NCBI GenBank assembly: GCA_965202745.1
Contig: CBDBCB010000022.1
Span: forward strand, 124,001-188,000
Direction of reading: 5' to 3'
From: JACKII01 sp965202745
GTDB taxonomy: Bacteria; Pseudomonadota; Alphaproteobacteria; Bin95
DNA length: 64,000 nucleotides
How positions within the stretch are numbered: position 1 is the first letter of the stretch; each line of letters starts with the position of its first letter. The translations under genes and the position numbers were made by a program. Below the pieces are notes generated by a model. It had not been told where the DNA came from, did not search any database, and was given only the letters and a program-made list of their open reading frames with translations. Shown here in pieces: positions 43,375-53,632 of this stretch.

Positions 43375-44780
43375 CTGATGCAGGGCGGTACGCCCAAGCG
43401 AGCGCGCGGGGTACCGAGAACGTTCTCAAACGCCACCGCCATGGTGACGGCCAGTTCGTCCGCACCGTTCGGTGTCAACAATTGCAGACCGACCGGCATT
43501 CCGGCGGCATCCAGTCCGACGGGAATTGTCACACCGGACAGGGCCAGAATGTTACCGACGCTGGTATTGCGCAGCGAGAGCAGGTTCTTGGCCTGATAGG
43601 CATCGACCGATTGCAGGTCCGCGATCTTGGGCGGCGTGATAGGGATGGTCGGGCCGATAATGGCGTCCACTTCCTGGAATACGGGCTTTGCCTGTTGCGC
43701 CATCTGGCCAATGCGCTCGACCCGCGCGATGTATTCGGTTGCCGGCATCGCCTCAATCGCAGCGAAGCGGGAACGCACGATAGGATCGAGCGATGCATTC
43801 CACTGCTCCATCCCGGGCTGGTTGATGAAAGCTGCGAACTCCATGCCCGCAATGCCGCCACGCCGGAATAATTCGTGCAATTCGGCGAGATTGGGCACGT
43901 CCACCTTGACGATGCGGGCGCCGGCTTTGGCCAATTCCTGCACTACTTTTTGGACCGCTTCGGCGACACCCGGATCGTTGCCTTCGAACATCCATTCGCA
44001 GACTCCCAGGGTGAAGCGGCCTGCGTCGGCCTGCTGGCATTTGTGCAGGAACGCCCTCGCGTCCGCTACATGCGGATCAAGCGAGGCAAAGGCGAGGGCT
44101 GCGTCCTCCACCGAGCGAGTAAGGACACCCGCCGTATCCAGCGAGGGCGAGAGCGGGGCGATGCCATCCAGCGACCAGCGCCCGAAGGTGGTCTTCACGC
44201 CGACGGTGCCGGTCCAGCTTGCCGGAATGCGGACGCTGCCGGCAGTGTCGCTGCCCAGCGCCGCCACGGCGGAGCCCTGCCAGAGCGAGACACCCGCACC
44301 GCTGGAGGAACCGCCAGGTGCGCGGTGGTCGGTCTTGTCCCAGGGATTGCGCGGCGTGTCCCAATGCGGATTCATGCCGATGCCGCCAAAAGCCCACTCG
44401 ACCGTGTGCGCCTTGCCGGTGATGACTGCCATCTGCTGGCGGACGGCGCGGACAACCGGGCCTTCCTCCTTGTACATCGGCAGCGGGTAGGCGGAGCCGG
44501 CATAGGTGTCGTAGCCTGCGACGGCATAGAGGTCCTTGGCCGAGACGGGCAGACCCTGGAGAACGCCCAATTCAAACTTCGCCGCGAAGGCCGCATCAGC
44601 CGCTGCCGCCTGGGCACGGGTGTAGGCCAGGTTCCGGTCGCGGTAGGCATGCAAGGAGGGCTCGAGCGCGTCCTGCGCTGCAATGGCTTCCTCCGCAATC
44701 GCTGCCGCCGTGATGGTACCGGCACGCAAACCAGCACCCAGCTCCTCTATCGATTGTTCCGCGAAACCGGTCTTGCTCAT
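43371..44780 (-). CDS. Amidase signature family protein
   Basis: The 469-residue protein has the Ser-cisSer-Lys triad of amidase-signature enzymes: Lys in GLPVSAKDLYAVAGYDT, cis-Ser in APGGSSSGAGVSLW and the nucleophile in LGSDTAGSVRIPASWTGTVG. Length and order are standard. These cytoplasmic enzymes cleave carboxamides. The ATG at 44780 is chosen because MSKTGFAEQSIEELGAGLRAG is the usual family start; open frame upstream has no ribosome site. It is the first gene of a six-gene operon with a dehalogenase-like hydrolase. Confidence 0.9.
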   Translation of the reverse strand: MSKTGFAEQSIEELGAGLRAGTITAAAIAEEAIAAQDALEPSLHAYRDRNLAYTRAQAAAADAAFAAKFELGVLQGLPVSAKDLYAVAGYDTYAGSAYPLPMYKEEGPVVRAVRQQMAVITGKAHTVEWAFGGIGMNPHWDTPRNPWDKTDHRAPGGSSSGAGVSLWQGSAVAALGSDTAGSVRIPASWTGTVGVKTTFGRWSLDGIAPLSPSLDTAGVLTRSVEDAALAFASLDPHVADARAFLHKCQQADAGRFTLGVCEWMFEGNDPGVAEAVQKVVQELAKAGARIVKVDVPNLAELHELFRRGGIAGMEFAAFINQPGMEQWNASLDPIVRSRFAAIEAMPATEYIARVERIGQMAQQAKPVFQEVDAIIGPTIPITPPKIADLQSVDAYQAKNLLSLRNTSVGNILALSGVTIPVGLDAAGMPVGLQLLTPNGADELAVTMAVAFENVLGTPRARLGVPPCIS

Positions 44781-45009
44781 GCCACAGTATCCTTCTGTCG
44801 AACTCCGGCCGGAATTGTGCCCAATCCCCTGGCCCAGTGACAGGGCCGATTTCATTCTGCGATCAAATTCCCGTAACGCTACGATGTTGACGCCCCTTGC
44901 TTGCCGCCTCTGGCACACTATTTGCGTGAATCGGAGTACGTTCGACGGACGGGGCTGACAAATGTCCAGGGATAGGACATGTTCAGCATTATTCCAGACA
45001 GGAGATTTC

Positions 45010-45792
45010 ATGGCTTTGGGCCCCACTCCTTCCAAGCCCAACAGACTGGAGCGGCACGCGCGGCTGATTGGCCGCTCAGCGGTTACCAAGCTGCGCAATT
45101 ATTTCCTGGCGGGCGTGCTGATCACTGCCCCAATCACAATCACGGTCTGGCTGGCGCTGCAGATCATCGAGTTCTTCGACTCGACCGTGCGTGGTTTGAT
45201 ACCGGCAGCCTATAACCCCGAACATTATATGCCATTCAGCATTCCGGGCCTCGGCCTGGTGATGTTCGTCATTGGGCTGACGATTATCGGCGCACTGACC
45301 GCGGGGCTGATCGGCCGCTCGCTGATGCGGATGGCCGAGCGGGTGCTAAACCGGATGCCGGTAATCCGCACCGTCTACAACGCGCTGAAGCAAATTTTTG
45401 AGACGGTGCTGCAAAAGCAATCGAACGCTTTCCGCCACGTGGTGCTGATCGAATACCCCCGGCGCGGCATCTGGTGCCTGGGCTTCCTGTCGGGCACGAC
45501 CGAGGGGGAGGTGCAGAACCTGACCGACGAGAAGCTGCTGAACGTCTTTCTGCCGACCACGCCGAACCCGACCAGCGGTTTTCTGCTGTTCCTGCCGAGG
45601 AAAGACGTTGTCATCCTAAAGATGACCGTAGAAGAGGGCATCAAGATGGTGGTCTCCGGCGGCCTGGTCACGCCAGTGGACCCGCGCCCGAAAGCCGAAC
45701 AGGAAAAGCCGCTAATTCAGGTGCGTGGCTCAACCGGCCGGGTGGCTGGCGATGAGGCATTTGCCGAGGAAATGCGCAACCGCGGCGACTGA
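45010..45792 (+). CDS. DUF502 membrane protein
   Basis: The 260-residue protein has two N-terminal helices (NYFLAGVLITAPITITVWLAL and LGLVMFVIGLTIIGALTAGLIG) and a cytoplasmic domain with IPVIRTVYNALKQ-type MPVIRTVYNALKQIFETVL and VFLPTTPNPTSGFLLFLPRKDVV, the DUF502 hallmark. The ATG at 45010 follows GGAG at proper spacing; earlier starts lie in the intergenic region. Function unknown; related plant proteins (COV) act in membranes. It stands alone, divergent from the amidase operon. Confidence 0.87.
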   Translation: MALGPTPSKPNRLERHARLIGRSAVTKLRNYFLAGVLITAPITITVWLALQIIEFFDSTVRGLIPAAYNPEHYMPFSIPGLGLVMFVIGLTIIGALTAGLIGRSLMRMAERVLNRMPVIRTVYNALKQIFETVLQKQSNAFRHVVLIEYPRRGIWCLGFLSGTTEGEVQNLTDEKLLNVFLPTTPNPTSGFLLFLPRKDVVILKMTVEEGIKMVVSGGLVTPVDPRPKAEQEKPLIQVRGSTGRVAGDEAFAEEMRNRGD

Positions 45793-45881
45793 GGCGCCAC
45801 GGTCCATCGCCGCGACCGCTTGACATCCGCAGCCGATGACCGACCCTTCGTTTCCAACAAACATGAAACGAGGAAACGCCT

Positions 45882-46802
45882 ATGGACTGGGGAGTTCACC
45901 TGCCGCATTTGGGCCGTCAGGTCGACCGCAAGACGCTGGTTGGCTTTGCAAAGGAGATAGAGCGGCTGGGCTGCCATTCGGGCTGGGTCAGCGACCATGT
46001 CTGCTGGCCCGCGGAAATCGCCTCCAAGTATCCCTACACCGATGACGGCTCGTTCCAGCCCTCGCCCGACATGGGCTGGCTGGACCCGATCAGCACGCTG
46101 ACCTTCGTCGCCGGCTGCACAGAGAAGCTGCGCCTGGGCACGACCGTCCTGATCCTGCCCTACCGGATGCCGGTGCAGACAGCAAAGCAGATCGCCAGCC
46201 TGGACGTGATGTCGGAAGGCCGGGCAATCCTGGGCGTCGGCGTCGGCTGGATGGCAGAGGAAGCCGCGGTCCTGGGCATGCCGTGGGACAAGCGCGGCAA
46301 GCGGTCCGACGAACAGTTGGAAATTTTCCACCGCCTGTTCACCGAGCGCGAGCCCTCCTTCGACGGCGAGTATTACTCCTTCCCCAAGGTCGGCTTCGAG
46401 CCAAAGCCGGTGCAGTCGCCCTTCCCCATCTGGGTCGGCGGCTCGACGCCGGTCGCCTTCCGCCGCGCCGCCAGGTACGGTCAGGCCTTCCATGCCTCAT
46501 TCCAGCCGCGGCACGAGATCGTTGACGCTTGGGGACAGGTGCAGCGGGAGTGCGAAGCCATCGGGCGTGATCCCTCCGGCCTGACGCTCTCTCTCCGCAT
46601 CTATCTGGACCCGGCGGGCGCGATGCCATCCGCCAAGTCGATTGCGGGCAGCAAGGACCAGATGCTGGAGACCATCGCCGAATGCCGGGCCATCGGCATT
46701 TCGCACCTGCTGCTCGACCCCGTAGCAAGGGGCGGCGTGCCGGGACGGCTGGATGCGGTGTGCGCCTTCATGGAAGATGTGGTGCCCGTTGCCGGGACCT
46801 AA
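45882..46802 (+). CDS. LLM-class (F420-type) oxidoreductase
   Basis: The 306-residue TIM barrel has the luciferase-like monooxygenase pattern: LDPISTLTFVAGCTEKLRLGTTVLILPYRMPVQTAKQIASLDVMSEGRAILGVGVGWM in the middle (positions about 67-125) and SPFPIWVGGSTPVAFRRAARYG. This arrangement is that of the F420-dependent LLM subgroup. The F420 use is inferred from family only; an FMN role cannot be ruled out. It lies 17 bp before an acyl-CoA ligase and is probably cotranscribed, so the substrate may be an acyl-CoA or its precursor. Confidence 0.82.
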   Translation: MDWGVHLPHLGRQVDRKTLVGFAKEIERLGCHSGWVSDHVCWPAEIASKYPYTDDGSFQPSPDMGWLDPISTLTFVAGCTEKLRLGTTVLILPYRMPVQTAKQIASLDVMSEGRAILGVGVGWMAEEAAVLGMPWDKRGKRSDEQLEIFHRLFTEREPSFDGEYYSFPKVGFEPKPVQSPFPIWVGGSTPVAFRRAARYGQAFHASFQPRHEIVDAWGQVQRECEAIGRDPSGLTLSLRIYLDPAGAMPSAKSIAGSKDQMLETIAECRAIGISHLLLDPVARGGVPGRLDAVCAFMEDVVPVAGT

Positions 46803-46818
46803 CAGTAGGAGCGACGCC

Positions 46819-48450
46819 ATGAACTGCTATCGGGAACTGGAACTGCTCGGTGATTTGGGCGCGGCAGCCGCGGAAAAATGGGGCACACGCGAGGCCCTGG
46901 TGTTCGAAGGCCGCCGCTATACCTTTGCCCAAGTCGCAGAGCAGATCGACCGCGCTGCCCGTGCCCTGATGGCGGAAGGCGTGCAGGCCGGCGACCACGT
47001 GGCGCTATGGCTGAACAATTGCGATGACTGGGTGTTTCTGGCCATCGCAGTGGCGAAAGCTGGCGCGGTGCTGGTGCCTATCAATACCCGCTTCCGCACG
47101 CACGATCTGAACTATGTGCTGCGCCAGTCCGACAGCGCCTACCTGATAACCCACGACACCTGCGGACCCATCAGCTACCTGGACATGGGGCGGGAGATGG
47201 TGAAGCTGCCGGACGCTGGCAACACGATTGAAGATCCCAGCTTTCCGCTGCTGCGGAAGGTCATTGTTCTGGGCGCGCAAGCCTATCCGGGCACGGTCGA
47301 TTGGACTGCGGCGCGGGCCCGGGCCGACGAGATGCCACCGGTCGACCTGGAGGCGCGGGCCTCCTGTGTCAAACCGGAGAACATGGCGCTGATCATGTAC
47401 ACATCCGGCACCACCGGCTTTCCCAAGGGGGCCATGCACTGCCACTACCTGATACGGAATGTGGCAGAGCGAGGCTTCCGCTTCAACATCACGCCACGCG
47501 ACGTCATCGTCGGCTACCTGCCCCTGTTTCACGCGTTCGGCTTTTCCGAAGCCATGCTGATGTCGCTGGTTACCGGTGCCAGGCACATTGTGACAGAGAC
47601 CTTCGATCCCGACGAAAGCCTCGACCTGGTAGAGCGGGAAGGCGCGACGATGGTCCATGGCTTCGACGCACACGTGAAAGGCCTGTGTGAGGCGCAGGAA
47701 GCCCGGCCCCGCAACCTCTCCACCCTGCGCACCGGGATATTCGGAGCGGGACCGCTCAGCACCAAGCCTATCATGTACCGGGGAGCAAAGACGCTGGCAC
47801 CGGTCCGCTCGGTCTCCGGGTTCGGCATGACGGAGACCTGGATCGGCGTCGCTATGAACGGCCTCGACGATCCGCCGGAAGAACGGTTGGAGGCCAACGG
47901 CACCGCCGGTCTCGGCTACGAGTTCCGTGTGGCGGACCCCGAGACCGCTGTCCCAATGCCCGCCGGTCAGGAGGGCGAGTTGCAGGTGCGTAGCCGCTAC
48001 ATGATGCTGGGCTACTACCGAAAGCCGAACGAAACCCACGCCAGCTATACCCATGACGGCTGGTTCAAAACCGGCGATGCAGCAATCCACAAGCCCGACG
48101 GCAGCCTGCATTTCCTTGGCCGTTACAAGGACATGCTGAAGGTCGGCGGCGAGAACGTCGATCCGATGGAGGTAGAAGGTCTGCTGCGCGAGCATGATGC
48201 CGTTCATGAAGTGGCTGTCGTCGGTTGCCCTGACGAAAAACTGGCAGAGGTCGCGGTCGCCTACGTGCAGAAAGCGCCGGGCGGCGAGATCGATGAGGCG
48301 GGCGTCATCGCCTACTGCCGGGGCAAGGTCGCCAGCTTCAAAATCCCCCGCCATGTGGTGTTTGTGGAGGAGTTCCCCATGACCGCGTCCGGCAAAATCC
48401 GGAAAGTCGAATTGCGTGACGATGCGAAGGCGCGGTTTGGCAAGGGGTGA
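46819..48450 (+). CDS. AMP-binding acyl-CoA ligase
   Basis: This 543-residue ANL-superfamily enzyme activates a carboxylic acid with ATP and CoA. The P-loop-like motif is IMYTSGTTGFPKGAMHCH, the A5 motif SGFGMTETW, the hinge region DGWFKTGDAAIHKPDGSLHFLGRYKDMLKVGGENVDPMEVE (about residues 411-451) and the C-terminal Lys lies in MTASGKIRKVELR. The ATG at 46819 (MNCYRELELLG) follows AGGAGCG; earlier frame overlaps the LLM gene. Chain length preference cannot be read. Confidence 0.92.
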   Translation: MNCYRELELLGDLGAAAAEKWGTREALVFEGRRYTFAQVAEQIDRAARALMAEGVQAGDHVALWLNNCDDWVFLAIAVAKAGAVLVPINTRFRTHDLNYVLRQSDSAYLITHDTCGPISYLDMGREMVKLPDAGNTIEDPSFPLLRKVIVLGAQAYPGTVDWTAARARADEMPPVDLEARASCVKPENMALIMYTSGTTGFPKGAMHCHYLIRNVAERGFRFNITPRDVIVGYLPLFHAFGFSEAMLMSLVTGARHIVTETFDPDESLDLVEREGATMVHGFDAHVKGLCEAQEARPRNLSTLRTGIFGAGPLSTKPIMYRGAKTLAPVRSVSGFGMTETWIGVAMNGLDDPPEERLEANGTAGLGYEFRVADPETAVPMPAGQEGELQVRSRYMMLGYYRKPNETHASYTHDGWFKTGDAAIHKPDGSLHFLGRYKDMLKVGGENVDPMEVEGLLREHDAVHEVAVVGCPDEKLAEVAVAYVQKAPGGEIDEAGVIAYCRGKVASFKIPRHVVFVEEFPMTASGKIRKVELRDDAKARFGKG

Positions 48451-48486
48451 TCCATCGAACGCCGATTCCCGGAAGGGCGAAGCACT

Positions 48487-48536
48487 GTCCGGGATCTCCT
48501 TCAGAATGGAGCGATTACTTTAAGGAGACCCCGGAC
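48487..48536. terminator. Long hairpin between convergent genes
   Basis: GTCCGGGATCTCCTT (48487-48501) pairs with AAGGAGACCCCGGAC (48522-48536), 14 of 15 positions, over a 20-base loop. It lies between the acyl-CoA ligase (+) and the hyuB pseudogene (-), so it may end transcription from both directions. There is no T tract. Confidence 0.5.
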
Positions 48537-48586
48537 CGTCTCTGACGAGCCATCCGGGGATCATGGCATGTGCGAAGGATAGACCT

Positions 48587-50302
48587 CTATTCACCCCTTA
48601 ACCGCGCCGTCTCCGCCGCATCCACGCTGAAATCAGACGTCACCGATACGCCATAGTCGCGCTCCGCCGCTTCCCGGCTGACGAGGCCGGCTTTAACGTC
48701 TGCGGCAACTGACGCCGGCGCGCGCTCGAATGGTTCGCCATAGCCGCCCGGCATCTCAATCAGCAGGCGGTCGCCGCGTGGCACCACCTGGAAGCCCTTG
48801 TTACGCAGGGCCTGGCCACTCTCCCTGAGCGTCAGCCGTCCGTTCGCGCCGTTGCCGCCGCCATCCCGGCCGCGGAACGGGTAGTGCACGCGCTCATAAC
48901 GGGCGAACAGGCCGAAATCAGCATTCTCCCGGCTGGAAATCTCCATAACCTAGCCGAGGCCGCCGCGTTGCTTGCCCGGGCCGCCCGAGTCTTCGCGGTA
49001 GTCCTTGCGCCAAATGACCAGGGGCGTGATTGCCTCCGTGATCTCCACCAGCACATTGCGCACGCCGGAGGGGTAGGGCGTCGCCGACAGGCCGTCCTGC
49101 TGGGGTCTTGCGCCTGCGCCGCCGGAATGAAAGCTCATGGTGGTGAACGCTGTTGCCTGATCGCCTGCCCGGCTTGTCAGGCCATGGCCAGCGCCCAGCA
49201 GCACGTTCCAGAGGTTGGAGGTGCCCTCCGCCGGGACAGTGTCCGGCAAAGCCTGGTGCAGCGCGCCGAATACCACGTCCGGCAGCATGTGGCCAATGGT
49301 GGAGCGCCCGACGACGGCGCAGGGATGGGGCGCGTTAACGATGGTGTTCTCCGGCGCGGCGACCTTGATCGCGCCTTCCGTGCCGGTGTTGTTGGGCACG
49401 GAAGGCGCGACCATGCACTTCACGCCAAAGCTCGTATAAGCCTCCGTGTAGCACATGGGGCAGTTGATGCCCCGGTCGCTGACACCGGACGAGCCGTCAA
49501 AATCCACCAGTATCTCGCCATCGCCGATGGTGACGGTTGCGGCCAGATCGATGGGCCGTTCATAATCGTCAATGGTCATGGTGCCCTTCCAGAAGCCCTT
49601 GGACAGCTTGTTAATGGCGTCGGCCATGGCCCGGCGGCTTTCGCCGATAATGTGATCGCTGAGGGCGTCGAGGTTCTCCAGCCCGTACTCGTCCATCATC
49701 GCCAGCAGGCGCTCGCCGCCGATCTCGTTGCAGGCGACGAGGGCGTAGATGTCGCCTTCCACCTGCACCGGTTCGCGGACGTTGGCGCGGAATATCTTCA
49801 GCAGCCATTCGTTCATCACGCCTTGGCTAACCAGCGGCATGATCGGGATGAACAGGCCCTCGTGATAAATTTGGCGGCCATCCGGGGACAGGCCAACGCC
49901 GCCGATATCCACCAGATGGTTGGTGCAGGAAAACAGCGCCACCATCTTGCCGTCACGGAAAATAGGCGTGGTCACGACCAGGTCGTGCAGGTGGCCAGTG
50001 CCCTTCCAGGGGTCATTGGTGACGTAAACGTCACCCGGCTTCATGGTGGCGACGGGGATCTCGTTCACGAAATGCACGACCGAGCGCGCCATGGAGTTGA
50101 TGTGCCCCGGCGTGCCGGTCACCGCCTGGGCGAGCATCCGACCCTCCAGGTCGAAGACTCCTGCCGAGACGTCGCCCGCCTCCCGTGTGGAGGTGGAGAA
50201 GGCGGTGCGGACCAGTGTCTGCGCCTGCTCCTCCACCACAGACAGCAGGCGGTTCCACATGACCTGATTACGGATGGCGTCCATGCTGGTTGGTTGGGTC
50301 AT
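48587..50302 (-). pseudogene. HyuB-like protein with an in-frame amber codon
   Basis: Translated through one TAG (48950-48952), this is a 571-residue hydantoinase B/oxoprolinase family protein, homologous to that at 2838. It starts MTQPTSMDAIRNQVMWNRLL, has EEQAQTLVRTAFSTSTREAGD, TNDPWKGTGHLHDL and PAEGTSNLWNVLLGAG, and ends in the glycine-rich LIEMPGGYGEPFERAP. At the TAG the sequence is RGGLG-stop-VMEISS; the paralogue has GGTGQIMEV, so a CAG-to-TAG change of a conserved Gln is the simple explanation. The frame is unbroken on both sides. Its start lies 3 bp after hyuA. Confidence 0.88.
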
Positions 50303-50305
50303 GGT

Positions 50306-52370
50306 TTAGGCTCCCTGAGAAGCGGTAGCTCGATCCAACACAATTTGGCCGAGCGCGTTGATACGGGCGGAAAAGGAGGCGGGCGCGACGGTGGCGGTCT
50401 CGTCCTCCACGATGACGGCGGGGCCGGGCATGGTCATGCCGGGCACAAGCTCCGTGCGGGCATAGACGGCGGCGTCTGCGAACTGGCCCTGGACAGTGTC
50501 GAACAAGCGACGCGTGCCTGCCGGTTCTGGCGGCGCCCTGGCCGGCGGGTCAGCATCCTGGCCCGGCAGGTCGCGCTTCGTGGCGAGAGAGAGGGTCCAA
50601 CTCAGCGCTTCGATCTCCAAGCCAGGAATGATCCGGCCGAAGAGGGCGGTGTAGGCTTCCGCGAACAACTTCTTGAAGGCGTCGGCATCGCCCGGCGAAT
50701 AGGCGCGGTTCGGCAGAGTCACCGTGATCTCATGCCCCTGGCCGCGGTAGCGCATGAAGGCGGCGCGGACTTCGACCAAATCCTCCTGTGGCGCGCCCAG
50801 ACGGACGACGGCTTCGGCTTCGAATCGCATCTCCGCGAACAGATCGTTCAGCACGTGCGGCTCGAACGTCTGGAGCCTGACCAGCCGGGTGCACACGACC
50901 TCATACCCAATGGGCGCGCGGAGGAAGCCGTAGGCTGAGCCGACGCCCGCACCCTTCGGCACGATCACGCGGTCAATGCCGAGCTTCTCCGCCAGCCGGG
51001 CTGCGTGCAGCGGTGTCGCGCCGCCAAAGGCGATCAGCGTACGCCCGGCAGTGTCCTTGCCATTTTCGACCGCATTGGACACGCGCGGCGCTCACCATGT
51101 TCTCGTCCACGATCTCCGCGATGCCAGCCGCCGCGGTCGCCGTGTCCATGCCCAGGGCGCTGGCGATGTTGTCCGTCACCGCTTTCTCCGCCGCCGCTGC
51201 ATCCAGCACGATCTTGCCGCCGGCAAAGTTGGCGGGATCGATGCGGCCCAGAACCAAGTCGCCGTCGGTGACGGCTGGCTCCGTGCCGCCCGCGGCATAG
51301 CAAGCGGGGCCGGGGTCGGAGCCCGCGCTATCTGGCCCAACATTGATGCGCTTCAATTCATCCACCCGCGCGATGGAGCCGCCGCCTGCGCCGATCTCCA
51401 CCATGTCGATGACGGGGATGCGCAGCGGCAGGCCGGAGCCTTTCAGAAAGCGGTAGGCACGCGCCACCTCGAACGTGCGGCCATACTGCGGCTGCAGGCC
51501 GTCGATCAGGGTCAGCTTTGCCGTCGTGCCGCCCATGTCGAAGGTCAGGGCATCGGCAATGCCATTCTCCGCCGCCACGTCCAGCGCCAGGATCACGCCG
51601 CCCGCCGGGCCGCTTTCGACAAGGCGGATCGGCTGGCGTACCGCCGTCTCCACCGTGGTCACGCCGCCGGATGACATCATCAGCAATAGCGGGCAGTTCA
51701 GGCCAAGCGCCTGCAAGCCGCTCTCCAGCCGCCGGATATAGCCAGCCATCAGCGGTTGCACGTAGGCGTTGGCGCAGGCCGTCGACATGCGTTCATACTC
51801 CCGGATTTCGGGGCACACGTCGGAGGATAGCGTGATGGCGACATCAGGCAGAGTCGCGCCGATAATCTCCCCCGCGCGCCGCTCATGGTCGCTGTTGGCG
51901 TAGGAGTGCAGGAAGCCAATCGCCACCGCCTCGATCTTCTCTGCCTCCAGCACCGGGATCAGCGCTTCCACTGCCGCCTCATCGAGGGGCAGCAGGACGG
52001 AACCGTCCGCCGCCAGCCGTTCCGGCACGGTCAGGCGCAGGTGGCGGGGCACCAAGGGGGAGGGGCGCTCCATATAGAGGTCGTACTGCTCGAACCGGTG
52101 CTCGTAGGCGATCTCCACCGAATCGCGGAAGCCTTCTGTCGCAATCAGCGCGTTGGTGGCGAGCGTAGTGCCGTGAATCACCGGCCCAACATCCGCCGCG
52201 GCGACGCCGGTCTCCGCCAAAATCCGCTGTGTGCCCTCAAGCACGGCTTCTTCCGGCGCATGCGGTGTGGTCAGGATTTTGACACTGTGAAAGCCGCCAT
52301 CGCCTTGTTCCAGCACCAGATCGGTAAACGTGCCACCGATATCGACCGCGAGTCGGGCGTTACGGCTCAT
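50306..52370 (-). pseudogene. HyuA-like ATP-dependent hydantoinase/oxoprolinase subunit, frameshifted
   Basis: The two frames encode one HyuA-type protein of about 687 residues. The first (52370 to about 51085) has LAVDIGGTFTDLVLEQ (ATPase phosphate motif), HGTTLATNALI, SSGGVTTVETA, VESGPAGGVILALD and FDMGGTTAKLTLIDG. The second (about 51080-50306) takes up AVENGKDTAGRTLIAFGGATPLHAARLAEKLGI. The break is near 51085: GTCCAATGCGGTCG needs one base less to read V-H/Q-AVENG. With hyuB it would form an ATP-dependent ring-opening enzyme for a hydantoin, oxoproline or similar compound. Both subunits being broken means the function is lost. Confidence 0.88.
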
Positions 52371-52511
52371 GCAGAATTTCTCACTGGTGCAGTGCGGGTC
52401 AGATCAGAAATGCGCGCCGGAGATTGACGAAGCCCGGCGGGATCATATGCTGATGCCAACTGACAGGAACGTAAACCCGCCGGTGCGGGTGCCGCCAAGA
52501 TAGGAACGCCG

Positions 52512-53630
52512 ATGCAATTCAGTTTCACCGAGGAGCAGACAGAGTTCCGCTCGATCATACGCCGCTTTCTGGAGGCGAAGGGTCCGACCACGGAAGTGCG
52601 AAAATTGATGGAAACCGAAGGCGGCTATGATCCCGCCATGTGGAAGTCGCTGAGTGAGGACCTAGGCCTGACCGCGTTGCACATTCCGGAAGAGTATGGC
52701 GGCGCGGGCTTCGGCGTTACCGAGCTGGCCATCGCGTGTGAGGAAATGGGCCGGGCACTGGCCTGCGCGCCCTATTTCGCCTCCGCCGTCATGGCAGGAT
52801 CGGCGATTGTTCATGCCGGCACGGACGAACAAAAGGCAGCGCTGCTGCCCGGCATCGCCAATGGTGAAACCATTGCAACACTTGCCGCTGCCGAACCGGG
52901 CAAAGGCTGGGATGCAAACAGTATCGCCATGGCGGCGACCCTTGAAGGCTCTGTCTACCGGCTGAATGGCACCAAGAGCTACGTCCTGGATGGCATGAAC
53001 GCCGGTCTGATGGTGGTGGCCGCCCGCCTGCCGAACGGACACCTGGGTTTGTTCGCGGTCCAGGACTTGACCGATGGCGTCACGCGTACGCCGCTCAAGA
53101 GCATGGACCCGACCCGCAAGCTCGCCAGGATTGAGTTCAGCAATGCGCGCGGCATGTTGCTTGGCAGCGAAACCAGCGGCGAGGCAGCCTACGCCAAGAC
53201 CTATGACACCTGTCTGATCTGTCTGGCGAACGAGATGGCGGGCGGCGCGGAACGGCTGCGGGAGGATGCACTGGAATATGTGAACATGCGCGTGCAGTTC
53301 GGGCGCACCATAGGCTCGTTCCAGGTCACCAAGCACAAGGCAGCCGACATGCTGCTGGACGTGGAACTGGCGAAATCCGCCGCCTACTCCGCCGCCAGTG
53401 CCATGGATGATGGCGATGTGGAGGCATCTGCCTATGCCTCCATGGCCAAGGCAAACGCGTCCGATGTCTACATCCAGACCGCCATTCACGCCGTACAGAT
53501 GCATGGCGGCATTGGATTCACCTTCGATAACGACACCCAATTGTGGTTCAAGCGGGCCAAGGCGAGCGAGGCCTTCCTCGGCGACGCCGCCTGGCACCGC
53601 GAACGCATGATGCAGAACTGGAGCGCCTGA
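52512..53630 (+). CDS. Acyl-CoA dehydrogenase, first of a pair
   Basis: The 372-residue flavoprotein has the ACAD fold: MQFSFTEEQTEFRSIIRRFLE at the N-terminus, GLTALHIPEEYGGAGFGVTELAIACEEMGRAL, and the C-terminal helix bundle with RVQFGRTIGSFQVTKHKAADML and MHGGIGFTFDNDTQLWFKRAK. These introduce a double bond into acyl-CoAs, passing electrons to ETF. It lies 2 bp before a second, longer ACAD, a heterodimer-like arrangement known in steroid and side-chain degradation (alpha2beta2 ACADs). One partner of such pairs often lacks catalytic residues, so the two may work as one enzyme. It diverges from hyuA. Confidence 0.9.
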   Translation: MQFSFTEEQTEFRSIIRRFLEAKGPTTEVRKLMETEGGYDPAMWKSLSEDLGLTALHIPEEYGGAGFGVTELAIACEEMGRALACAPYFASAVMAGSAIVHAGTDEQKAALLPGIANGETIATLAAAEPGKGWDANSIAMAATLEGSVYRLNGTKSYVLDGMNAGLMVVAARLPNGHLGLFAVQDLTDGVTRTPLKSMDPTRKLARIEFSNARGMLLGSETSGEAAYAKTYDTCLICLANEMAGGAERLREDALEYVNMRVQFGRTIGSFQVTKHKAADMLLDVELAKSAAYSAASAMDDGDVEASAYASMAKANASDVYIQTAIHAVQMHGGIGFTFDNDTQLWFKRAKASEAFLGDAAWHRERMMQNWSA

Positions 53631-53632
53631 CT

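Noticed and set aside
48950..48952. TAG in hyuB as pyrrolysine
   Set aside because: The position is a conserved Gln in the paralogue and no pyl genes are seen; a nonsense change is simpler.
48884..50938. Very long + strand ORF (684 codons) opposite hyuA/hyuB
   Set aside because: It is an antisense shadow in high-GC sequence; it crosses two genes and has no recognisable domain.
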